A DNA stretch of 6,821 nt, from contig JAOPUQ010000238.1 in the NCBI GenBank assembly GCA_025963425.1, positions 1 to 6,821 on the forward strand, in the 5' to 3' direction. Below, piece by piece: positions 1 through 5,661 of the stretch. Positions within the stretch are counted from its first letter, which is position 1; each line of letters opens with the position of its first letter. Made by a program: the position numbers and the translations under genes. This DNA is from Modestobacter sp. (GTDB lineage: Bacteria > Actinomycetota > Actinomycetes > Mycobacteriales > Geodermatophilaceae). The notes below the pieces were generated by a model. That model was not told where the DNA came from, made no database searches, and worked only from the letters and a program-made list of their open reading frames with translations.

Positions 1-695
1 GGCACGTGGTCGTCGACGAGGCCCAGGAGCTCTCGGCGATGGCCTGGCGGCTGCTGGTGCGCAAGTGCCCGACCCGCTCGATGACCGTCGTCGGCGACCT
101 CGCCCAGACCGGCAGCCTGGCCGGCGCCACCGACTGGGGCGACGTGCTCAAGCCGCACGTCGGTCACCAGTGGCGGCTGGCCGAGCTGACGGTGAACTAC
201 CGCACCCCGGCCGAGATCATGGCGCTGGCCGCCGACGTGCTGGCCGCCGGCGAGGCGACCACGACCGCACCGCGGTCGGTGCGCAGCACCGGGGTGCTCC
301 CGACCGCCGAGCGGGTCGCCGGGAGCGACCTGCTCCCGCGCACCGCGCAGCTGACCGTGGACCTCGCGGCCCAGGGCGGCACCGTCGTCGTCCTCGTCCC
401 GCGCAGCCGGCTGGCCGACGCCGTCGCCCATCTGCGGGAGACGCTGCCCGGGGTCTCCTCCGGGAGCGCGGCGGACTCCTCGGCCGGCCCCGTCGTCCTG
501 CTGCCCGAGCAGGCCAAGGGCCTGGAGTTCGACTCGGTGCTGCTGGTCGATCCGCAGGCGGTCCTCGACGAGGGGGTCCGCGGGCACAGCGATCTCTACG
601 TGGCGCTCACCCGGGCGACCCAGCGGCTTGCCGTCCTGCACCCCGGGGAGCTGCCCGCCGAGCTGCACCGGTTGACTCCCGCCGGCCGGCCGTGA
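1..695 (+). CDS. helR: HelD/HelR-type RNA polymerase-recycling motor ATPase (UvrD/Rep-like superfamily 1), C-terminal part only
   Basis: The gene enters from the left edge: the frame is open from the first bases (first whole codon at 3) and stops with TGA at 693-695, so about 230 C-terminal residues are visible and the start is outside. Superfamily 1 motifs appear in order: Walker B/motif II DEAQ (nt 15-26), motif III around VVGDLAQTG, motif IV-like NYRTPAEIM (from nt 195), motif V-like QAKGLEFDSVLLVDP (from nt 510) and motif VI YVALTRATQRL (nt 597-629) with its arginine finger. The pattern matches actinobacterial HelD/HelR proteins from memory. These bind RNA polymerase, not DNA, release stalled complexes, and HelR is linked to rifampicin tolerance. 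I infer cytoplasmic ATP-driven clearing of RNA polymerase. A generic UvrD-like DNA helicase is the alternative; the N-terminal coiled coil and the upstream regulatory region that would settle it are not in view. The gene converges on the phosphatase gene. Confidence 0.82.
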   Translation, partial: HVVVDEAQELSAMAWRLLVRKCPTRSMTVVGDLAQTGSLAGATDWGDVLKPHVGHQWRLAELTVNYRTPAEIMALAADVLAAGEATTTAPRSVRSTGVLPTAERVAGSDLLPRTAQLTVDLAAQGGTVVVLVPRSRLADAVAHLRETLPGVSSGSAADSSAGPVVLLPEQAKGLEFDSVLLVDPQAVLDEGVRGHSDLYVALTRATQRLAVLHPGELPAELHRLTPAGRP

Positions 696-723
696 CCGTC
701 CGGAGCCGCGGGGTCAGCCGGCC
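684..723. terminator. Probable bidirectional stem-loop terminator between the convergent helR and rsbP-like genes
   Basis: Bases 684-690 (GGCCGGC) pair perfectly with 717-723, and TGACC at 693-697 pairs perfectly with GGTCA at 712-716. A two-base bulge (691-692) lies on one side and the loop is 14 bases (698-711). The two stop codons, TGA at 693-695 and its - strand counterpart at 714-716, pair with each other in the stem. There is no T-tract on either side, which is common in high-GC actinobacterial terminators but lowers certainty. Its position, exactly where two convergent transcripts must end, supports the call. Confidence 0.5.
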
Positions 724-2969
724 CGGGTGAGGGCGAGCAGTGCGATGTCGTCGGCGCGGTGGGTGCCGGCGAGGTCGGCCAGCAGCCGGTCGACCAGCTC
801 GTCGGGGTCCGCGGTCGTCGTCCGGACCGCCGAGGCGGCCAGCCGCGCCAGCCCCATGTCGATGTCGGTGGACCGGTTCTCCACCAGCCCGTCGGTGAAG
901 AGCACCAGCGTCGCGCCGGGCGGCAGCACGCCGGTCCACTCCGCCGCCCGGGCCGGCGGCGCCCCGAGCATCGGGCTCGGGCGGACGGGCAGGTACTCCG
1001 CCCGTCCGCCGGTGAGCAGCAGCGGCGGGGGGTGCCCGGCCGAGGCGACGCGGAGGCGGCCGGAGAGCAGGTCCAGGGTGGCGAACAGCGCGGTGGCCAT
1101 CCGCTGCAGGCCCAGCAGCGGCCAGCTGGCCTGCAGCCGGTCGATGACCGCGCTCGGCGCCGGGCTCTCCACGAGCAGTGCCCGGTAGACGCTGCGCAAC
1201 TGGCCCATGGTGGCCGCGGCGGTGATGTCGTGGCCGACCACGTCGCCGACCGCGATCGCCACCTGCCGGCCGGGCAGCGGTGCGACGTCGTAGAAGTCGC
1301 CGCCCACCTCGACCCCGCGGGTGGCCGCCAGGTACCGGACGGCGACGGAGATGCCGGGCACCTCCGGCGGGGGCGGCGGCAGCAGGTTGGCCTGCAGGGT
1401 GTGCGACGTCCGCGTCTCGAACTCGTAGCGCTGCGCCTTGGCCATCACCAGCGACAGCTGGGCGCCCAGCTGCTCGGCGACCTCGACGTCCGCCGGGGTG
1501 AAGCCGCCGCGGCGGCGGTCCGCGCTGAGGGTCACCACGCCGAGCACCCGGCCCTCGGCGACCAGTGGGACGGCCACGATGCTGGCCAGCTCCAGGCCAC
1601 GGACGGCCGCCAGCTCCCGCGGGTCGCGGACCGCGGACTCGATCCAGTCGGGGGTGACCACCGGGAACCACTGGGTGCGCCGCAGCGCGAGGGCCTGCCG
1701 CGCCGGGTACGGCAGCTCGCGGGCCGGCGGCGCCCACCCGCCCAGCCCGTCGACCAGGTGCTGCCGCGCCGGGTCACCGTGCCGGGCCGTCACCCGGCGC
1801 GCCCCGTGCTCGGTCACCAGGTCGATCAGGCAGACGTCGGCCAGCCCCGACACCGCCAGGCCGGCGAGCCGCTCGACCATCTCCTCCACCCCCGCGGCGC
1901 CGGCCAGCAGCCGCGCGGCGTCGAGCAGGAAGGCCGAGCGCTCGGCCTGCCGGGCGGTCTCCTCGTGCAGCTGGGCCCGTTCCAGCGCCTGGCCGGCCTG
2001 CCGCCCCAGGGTCCACAGCAGGTCGACGTCCTGGTCGGGCAGCTCCCCCGGGACCGGCTGCTCGAGGTCGATCAGGTCGCCGTCGAGCGCATCGCCGAGG
2101 CCCAGGACGAGCACGCCCAGCGACGTGCTCGCCGCGGACACCGGGACGACGACCAGCGAGTGCAGCCCGGCGTCGGCCATCGCGGCGGCCAACCGCGGTC
2201 GCTGCGCGGTCAACCGGTCGCTGAGGACCAGCGTGCGCAGCCCCTCGGCGAGCTCGAGCGCGACCCGGCCCTCCGCGGCCGTCGCCAGCTCCGCCAGCAG
2301 CCCCGGGGGCAGGCCGTCGCTGCGCGCGACCACGAGGCCGGGGGCGTCGGCGTGCCCCTCGACCCGGTCGGTGACCAGCCAGAGCGCGGCCCCGCGGGCA
2401 CGCAACGCGCCCCGGGCCTGCTCCACCACGACCGTCGCGACGTCCTCGACGGTGGTCGCCCGGGCGAGCTCGGACACCACCTGCTGCAGCGTCCGGGACC
2501 GTGCCTCGGACTCCTCGGCGGCCCGGTGGGCGGCCAGGATGTCCCGCTCGTACCGCCGTCTGGCGGTGGCCTCGAACAGCGTCGCCCGCACCATCAGCGG
2601 CGCCCCGTCGTCGTCGCGGACCTCGACCGCGTTCACCAGGCAGGGCAGCAGCGACCCGTCGACCCGGACGACGTCCAACGCGACCTCACGGACCGCCCCC
2701 TGCATGCGCAGCAGCGGGGCCAGGTGGGTGTCGTGGAAGACCTGCCCGCCGACGCTGAGCAGGTCGCGCAGCCGGGTGCGCAACAGCTCCTCGGGCGGGC
2801 GCCCGGTCCAGGCGCAGAACGTCCGGTTGACCTTCACGATCGTGCCGTCGGGCAGCGTGGACAGGTAGCCGCAGGGCGCGTTCTCGTACAGGTCGGCGGG
2901 GTCGTCCTCGAGCAGCTGGTCCAGCTGCGCCCGGACGTCGCCGCCGGGACGCCGCTCCGCGTCGGCCAT
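714..2969 (-). CDS. RsbP-type PAS-GAF-GAF-PP2C (SpoIIE family) serine/threonine phosphatase, 751 aa
   Basis: A soluble sensor phosphatase. The visible order is an N-terminal PAS domain (about residues 22-135, with DLYENAPCGYLSTLPDGTIV), a charged helical linker (137-170), a first GAF-like domain (about 165-330), a second GAF-like domain (about 345-510), and a C-terminal SpoIIE/PP2C phosphatase (about 520-751). Expected PP2C metal-binding motifs are intact: EVGGDFYD (554-561), GDVVGH (575-580), ASAGHPPPL (642-650), FTDGLVE (691-697) and RADDIALL (738-745). Such enzymes dephosphorylate anti-anti-sigma (RsbV/STAS) proteins to release a stress sigma factor. The RsbQ-like gene lies 11 bases upstream, the same pairing as B. 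subtilis rsbQ-rsbP. That RsbP has only PAS plus PP2C, about 400 aa; two extra GAF domains are present here. ATG at 2969 was chosen because the PAS domain follows directly, although no good Shine-Dalgarno precedes it. The frame is open further upstream, but only across the hydrolase gene. No STAS or RsbW-like gene is in the window, so the target is unknown. Confidence 0.92.
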   Translation of the reverse strand: MADAERRPGGDVRAQLDQLLEDDPADLYENAPCGYLSTLPDGTIVKVNRTFCAWTGRPPEELLRTRLRDLLSVGGQVFHDTHLAPLLRMQGAVREVALDVVRVDGSLLPCLVNAVEVRDDDGAPLMVRATLFEATARRRYERDILAAHRAAEESEARSRTLQQVVSELARATTVEDVATVVVEQARGALRARGAALWLVTDRVEGHADAPGLVVARSDGLPPGLLAELATAAEGRVALELAEGLRTLVLSDRLTAQRPRLAAAMADAGLHSLVVVPVSAASTSLGVLVLGLGDALDGDLIDLEQPVPGELPDQDVDLLWTLGRQAGQALERAQLHEETARQAERSAFLLDAARLLAGAAGVEEMVERLAGLAVSGLADVCLIDLVTEHGARRVTARHGDPARQHLVDGLGGWAPPARELPYPARQALALRRTQWFPVVTPDWIESAVRDPRELAAVRGLELASIVAVPLVAEGRVLGVVTLSADRRRGGFTPADVEVAEQLGAQLSLVMAKAQRYEFETRTSHTLQANLLPPPPPEVPGISVAVRYLAATRGVEVGGDFYDVAPLPGRQVAIAVGDVVGHDITAAATMGQLRSVYRALLVESPAPSAVIDRLQASWPLLGLQRMATALFATLDLLSGRLRVASAGHPPPLLLTGGRAEYLPVRPSPMLGAPPARAAEWTGVLPPGATLVLFTDGLVENRSTDIDMGLARLAASAVRTTTADPDELVDRLLADLAGTHRADDIALLALTRAG

Positions 2970-2980
2970 CTCGGGGCCGG

Positions 2981-3772
2981 CTACAGGAACGCCCGGATGG
3001 CGGCGGTGGTCTCCTCCGGCGCACTCAGGTTCGGGCAGTGGCCGGTGGCCGCCAGCTGGGTGAAGACGCTGCCGGGCACGTGCTCGTGCACGTAGCGGCC
3101 GGCCGACTCCGGGGCGATCACGTCCTCCGCGCACTGCAGCACCAACGTCGGCACCTGCACCCGGGGCAGGTCGGCCCGGTTGTCGGACAGGAAGGAGACC
3201 CGGGCGAACTGACGCGCGACGTCGGGGTTGGTGCGGCAGAAGCTGTTGGTCAGCTCCTCGGCCAGCTCCGGCCGATCCGGGCGGCCCATGATCACCGGCG
3301 CCATGGTCGCCGACCAGCCCAGATGGTTGGCGTCCAGGTTCTCCAGCAGCTCCCGGATCTGGTCGCGGGAGAAGCCGCCGGCGTAGTCGCCGTCGTCGAC
3401 GTAGCGGGCGCTCGGGCCGACCATCACCAGGGCACCGAAGAGCTCCGGCGCCTGCAGGTAGGCCAGCACACCGATCATCGCGCTCACCGAGTGGCCGACG
3501 AAGACCACGTCGGTGAGCTCGAGCTCGCGCAGGACCTCCACCACGTCCGCGGCGTAGCCGCGCAGCGAGTTGTACTTGACCGGGTCGTAGGCCGACAGGT
3601 CGGAGTGCCCGAAGCCGACGTGGTCGAAGGTGACGACCCGGTGGTCGACCTCGAAGTCGGGGACGACGAAGCGCCACATGTTCTGGTCACAGCCGTAGCC
3701 GTGCGCGAAGACCATGGGCCGCCCGTCGGGCACCCCGCTCACACGGACGTCGTTCCGTGTGCTCACGATCAT
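2981..3772 (-). CDS. rsbQ: RsbQ-type alpha/beta hydrolase (KAI2/D14-related), stress-signalling partner of the downstream phosphatase, 263 aa
   Basis: A cytoplasmic alpha/beta-fold hydrolase of full family length (B. subtilis RsbQ is about 269 aa). The catalytic triad is visible: nucleophile Ser95 in GHSVSAM, Asp217 in LVLQCAEDVIAP and His245 in ATGHCPNLS. The oxyanion-region motif AHGYGCDQNMW (23-33) and the segment FDHVGFGHSDLSAYD (49-63) closely match RsbQ as I remember it. In B. subtilis, RsbQ is needed for RsbP to respond to energy stress and is thought to process an unidentified small hydrophobic molecule sensed by the PAS domain. The plant karrikin/strigolactone receptors KAI2 and D14 belong to the same family. 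ATG at 3772 is preferred because the first residues already align with RsbQ; GTG at 3766 is possible. No clear Shine-Dalgarno is seen, so the message may be nearly leaderless. The TAG stop lies 11 bases before the phosphatase ATG, indicating one transcript. Confidence 0.93.
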   Translation of the reverse strand: MIVSTRNDVRVSGVPDGRPMVFAHGYGCDQNMWRFVVPDFEVDHRVVTFDHVGFGHSDLSAYDPVKYNSLRGYAADVVEVLRELELTDVVFVGHSVSAMIGVLAYLQAPELFGALVMVGPSARYVDDGDYAGGFSRDQIRELLENLDANHLGWSATMAPVIMGRPDRPELAEELTNSFCRTNPDVARQFARVSFLSDNRADLPRVQVPTLVLQCAEDVIAPESAGRYVHEHVPGSVFTQLAATGHCPNLSAPEETTAAIRAFL

Positions 3773-3833
3773 GCGCTGAACTTACGGGACCACCCCGCCT
3801 CGGTTCCACCGTCCGCCCGGGTCCCGGAGGCGT
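3773..3833. other. Intergenic gap between the P450 and rsbQ (61 bases)
   Basis: This is the longest non-coding stretch among the - strand genes. It holds the candidate promoter described separately. GCTGAAC at 3775-3781 is repeated in inverted form as GTTCAGC at 3832-3838, the second copy overlapping the P450 stop codon. A 7-base inverted repeat with 50 bases between its arms could be a looped operator or chance. No convincing terminator hairpin for the P450 transcript was found: the best, GCCTC (3797-3801) with GAGGC (3827-3831), is only 5 bp around a 25-base loop. Read-through from the P450 into rsbQ is therefore possible. Confidence 0.4.
3783..3807 (-). promoter_or_regulatory. Candidate ECF-sigma-like promoter for rsbQ-rsbP
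   Basis: On the - strand, GGAAC (3803-3807) is followed after 16 bases by CGTA (3783-3786), close to the GGAAC-N16-CGTT pattern of actinobacterial ECF sigma factors. The -10-like element ends 10 bases before the rsbQ ATG, so the transcript would have a leader of only a few bases, in keeping with the absence of a Shine-Dalgarno. One base of the -10 differs from consensus, and in such GC-rich DNA a chance match is quite possible. Confidence 0.28.
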
Positions 3834-5084
3834 TCAGCCCGGTCGCACCCCGGTGAGGACGACGCGGCTGGCCGGGCGCGCCGGGATGCTCCGCAGGGAG
3901 ATCGACAGGTCCTGCTCGGGCAGCACGTACTCCAGCCGGGCGAGCCGGACGGCGAGGGCCGACAGCAGCGCGACGGTGACGTCCTCCCCCGGGCAGCGGT
4001 GCCCCGTCCGGGGGTCCCCGGCGCCCTGCGGCACCAGCTCCCAGGCGCCGATCGGCCGGTCGAGGAAACGCTCGGGGCGGAACGCGTAGGGCTCCTCCCA
4101 CAGCTCCGGGTCGTGGTTCTGCCCGAAGAGGTCCAGCAGCACCAGCGATCCGGCGGGCACCGTCTCGCCGTCCCACTGCACCTCGCGCGGCGTCCGGCCG
4201 CCGATGAAGGGGGCGAACGGGTAGAACCGGCGCACCTCGTGGGCGAAAGCGGTGGCGAACGCGGTGTCCCCGGAGCGGAGCCGCTCCCGGGAGTCCGGCC
4301 AGCGGTGCAGGGAGTGGGCGGCGAAGGCGACGAACCAGCAGACCGCGACGGTGGGCCGGAGGACGTTGAGCACCTCGACGGCGGCCAGCCGCGGCTCGAG
4401 CAGCTCGCCCTCGGAGTCGCGGTGCCGCGAGACCACGTCGACGACGCTCCCGGCCGGCACCGGCCCCGTGCCCCGGCGCACGCCCTCGACCAGCTGGGCC
4501 AGCCAGGCCTCCCGCCGTTGCCGCACGCGCCGGGCGCGCCAGTGCCGGGGCGCGCCGGTGGCGAAGCCGTCGACCAGGGCGGTGAGGTCGCGGGCCAGCG
4601 CCGGTACCTCCTCGTCGCACACCGGGACCCCGGCCCAGTCGCAGACGCCGCGGGTGAGCACCCGGCTGGCCTCGTCGACGAGCACCACCTGCCGCTGGCC
4701 GGCCCAACGCCGCGCCGCGTCGTCCCAGGCGGCGGTGACCGAGTCGACCAGCGCAGCGACGCCGTCGCCGGTCAGCAGGTCGACGAACAGCGCTTTGCGG
4801 ACCCGGTGCGCCTCGCCGTCCAGCGAGTGGACCGAGCCGTGCCCGAACAGCGTGCTGACCACCGGCTCGGGCAGGGCGCCACTGCGCCGGACATGGTCCT
4901 CGTCGTCGACGAACCGGGCGCCCGCGGGCCCCTCGACGCCGAGCGCCTGCCGCCCCATCAGCCGCGTGCGCACGGTGCGCCGACCGGCCGCCCGCCGCCG
5001 GTCGGGCAGCCACGCGTAGCCCTGCACGAGCATCGGGAGGGTGTCGTCCAGTCGGAGGGCGCGCCGGCCGGGCCGTCGGGTCAT
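3834..5084 (-). CDS. CYP152-family fatty-acid peroxygenase cytochrome P450 (hydroxylase or OleT-like decarboxylase), 416 aa
   Basis: A soluble H2O2-driven P450 acting on free fatty acids. Length (416 aa) and sequence fit CYP152 enzymes (P450-BSbeta/YbdT 417 aa; OleT). The heme ligand is Cys364 in GHRCPGEDV, the ExxR motif is EVRR (283-286) and FRPERF is at 335-340. The family hallmark is Arg243-Pro244 in NVLRPTVAV (240-248), where ordinary P450s have the acid-alcohol pair; this Arg binds the substrate carboxylate. NHDPELWEEP and VPQGAG also match the family. Phe80 and His86 in STLFGHGSVHSLDG align with Phe79 and His85 of OleT, whereas P450-BSbeta has Gln85. The products could thus be alpha/beta-hydroxy acids, terminal alkenes, or a mixture; sequence alone cannot decide. 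There is no N-terminal membrane anchor and no redox-partner gene, as expected for a peroxygenase. ATG at 5084 overlaps the upstream stop (ATGA), with a weak AGGA only 3 bases away, so translation is probably coupled. Confidence 0.94.
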   Translation of the reverse strand: MTRRPGRRALRLDDTLPMLVQGYAWLPDRRRAAGRRTVRTRLMGRQALGVEGPAGARFVDDEDHVRRSGALPEPVVSTLFGHGSVHSLDGEAHRVRKALFVDLLTGDGVAALVDSVTAAWDDAARRWAGQRQVVLVDEASRVLTRGVCDWAGVPVCDEEVPALARDLTALVDGFATGAPRHWRARRVRQRREAWLAQLVEGVRRGTGPVPAGSVVDVVSRHRDSEGELLEPRLAAVEVLNVLRPTVAVCWFVAFAAHSLHRWPDSRERLRSGDTAFATAFAHEVRRFYPFAPFIGGRTPREVQWDGETVPAGSLVLLDLFGQNHDPELWEEPYAFRPERFLDRPIGAWELVPQGAGDPRTGHRCPGEDVTVALLSALAVRLARLEYVLPEQDLSISLRSIPARPASRVVLTGVRPG

Positions 5085-5659
5085 GGGTCCTGTCGTGCCC
5101 AACCGTTCCCATGGGAAACGGCGATTCCGCCGGTGGGCCGCAACCGGCGGTTCCACCAGCCCGGACGGGTACGCGCCTGCCTGACCAACCGCCGGTGCTC
5201 GGCGTGCTGCACCCGGACCAGTACCGGCACCAGCCCCAGTGCGGTCCAGCCCAGCCACCGGGGTGCCGCCCGGTTCTCCCGCAGCAGACCACCGAGGGCA
5301 GCGATGCCGGACAGCTGGACGATCGGGTTGTAGAGCGGCATCAGCTCCGGGCCGAGCCCCTCGCAGTCGGCCAGCCAGGGCCACCCGAGCCGGGTCCGCC
5401 GCCGCGGCCAGCCGGCGAGGTGGGCGACGACCGCCGCCAGTCCCACGCCGTTGGCCACGGTCAGCACCACGTCCGCGGACGGCGAGGACCGGCCGGCCGC
5501 CCGCCAGGTGGCCGCGCCGGCCACGCCCCACCCGGTGGCGGCGGGAACCGGTCCGACGACCGAGGCGAACGGCATGCCGACGCCGGCGGCCAGTTCGAAG
5601 AACACGTGGCCGGCCACCCCGGCCGTCGCGAGACGGGTCAGCGGGCGGTGCGGGCTCAT
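5081..5659 (-). CDS. Unrecognised small membrane protein, 192 aa
   Basis: I cannot assign a function. Hydrophobic stretches suggest about four membrane segments: residues 10-36 (with HVFFELAAGVGMPFASVVG), 62-83, 111-127 and 135-150. Between the second and third is a polar, probably conserved segment, CEGLGPELMPLYNPIVQLSG (99-118), whose Glu, Pro and Tyr residues stand out. The C-terminal 40 residues are basic (QHAEHRRLVRQARTR), then Gly/Trp-rich with no hydrophobic segment, probably cytoplasmic; the last 20 or so are coded across a palindrome and a hairpin and may not be conserved. ATG at 5659 was chosen because the first membrane segment follows and a good GGGGAAG ribosome site lies 8 bases upstream. 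Only two bases separate it from the SIR2-like stop codon, and its own TGA overlaps the P450 ATG. This points to joint expression and perhaps a membrane-linked role with the peroxygenase, which is inference. Confidence 0.8.
   Translation of the reverse strand: MSPHRPLTRLATAGVAGHVFFELAAGVGMPFASVVGPVPAATGWGVAGAATWRAAGRSSPSADVVLTVANGVGLAAVVAHLAGWPRRRTRLGWPWLADCEGLGPELMPLYNPIVQLSGIAALGGLLRENRAAPRWLGWTALGLVPVLVRVQHAEHRRLVRQARTRPGWWNRRLRPTGGIAVSHGNGWARQDP
5106..5117. promoter_or_regulatory. 12-bp perfect palindrome upstream of the P450, possible operator
   Basis: TTCCCATGGGAA is perfectly symmetric and flanked by CCG on the left and, after one extra A, CGG on the right. This gives an imperfect 19-base dyad at 5103-5121. 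Its edge lies 21 bases upstream of the P450 start, inside the last codons of the membrane-protein gene. It is locally AT-richer than its surroundings. The position suits a repressor site for an internal P450 promoter, but no regulator gene is present to support this. Confidence 0.33.
5127..5150. repeat. GC-rich hairpin, 8-bp stem and 8-base loop
   Basis: CCGCCGGT (5127-5134) pairs perfectly with ACCGGCGG (5143-5150) around an 8-base loop. It lies in the 3' end of the membrane-protein gene, about 10 bases from the palindrome at 5106-5117. It could act as an attenuator or RNA-processing site between the membrane-protein and P450 genes. In DNA this GC-rich, 8-bp stems also occur by chance. Confidence 0.35.
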
Positions 5660-5661
5660 GG

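Noticed and set aside
607..1737. - strand open frame of 376 aa overlapping the phosphatase C-terminus
   Set aside because: It is almost entirely Ala/Arg/Gly/Pro and lies in another frame over conserved PP2C motifs.
759..3095. Long + strand open frame (778 aa) opposite the phosphatase
   Set aside because: It is rich in Gln, Arg, Gly and His with no recognisable domain, typical of the antisense of GC-rich coding DNA. The - strand has intact PAS and PP2C motifs.
2970..3677. Upstream extension of the phosphatase frame to a start at 3677 (987 aa)
   Set aside because: The added 236 residues are low-complexity Arg/Pro/Gly-rich sequence lying wholly over the well-conserved rsbQ gene in another frame. 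The PAS domain begins right after ATG 2969.
3797..3831. Terminator after the P450 gene
   Set aside because: The best pairing is a 5-bp stem with a 25-base loop and a mismatch next to it, and there is no T-tract. It is too weak to report as a feature.
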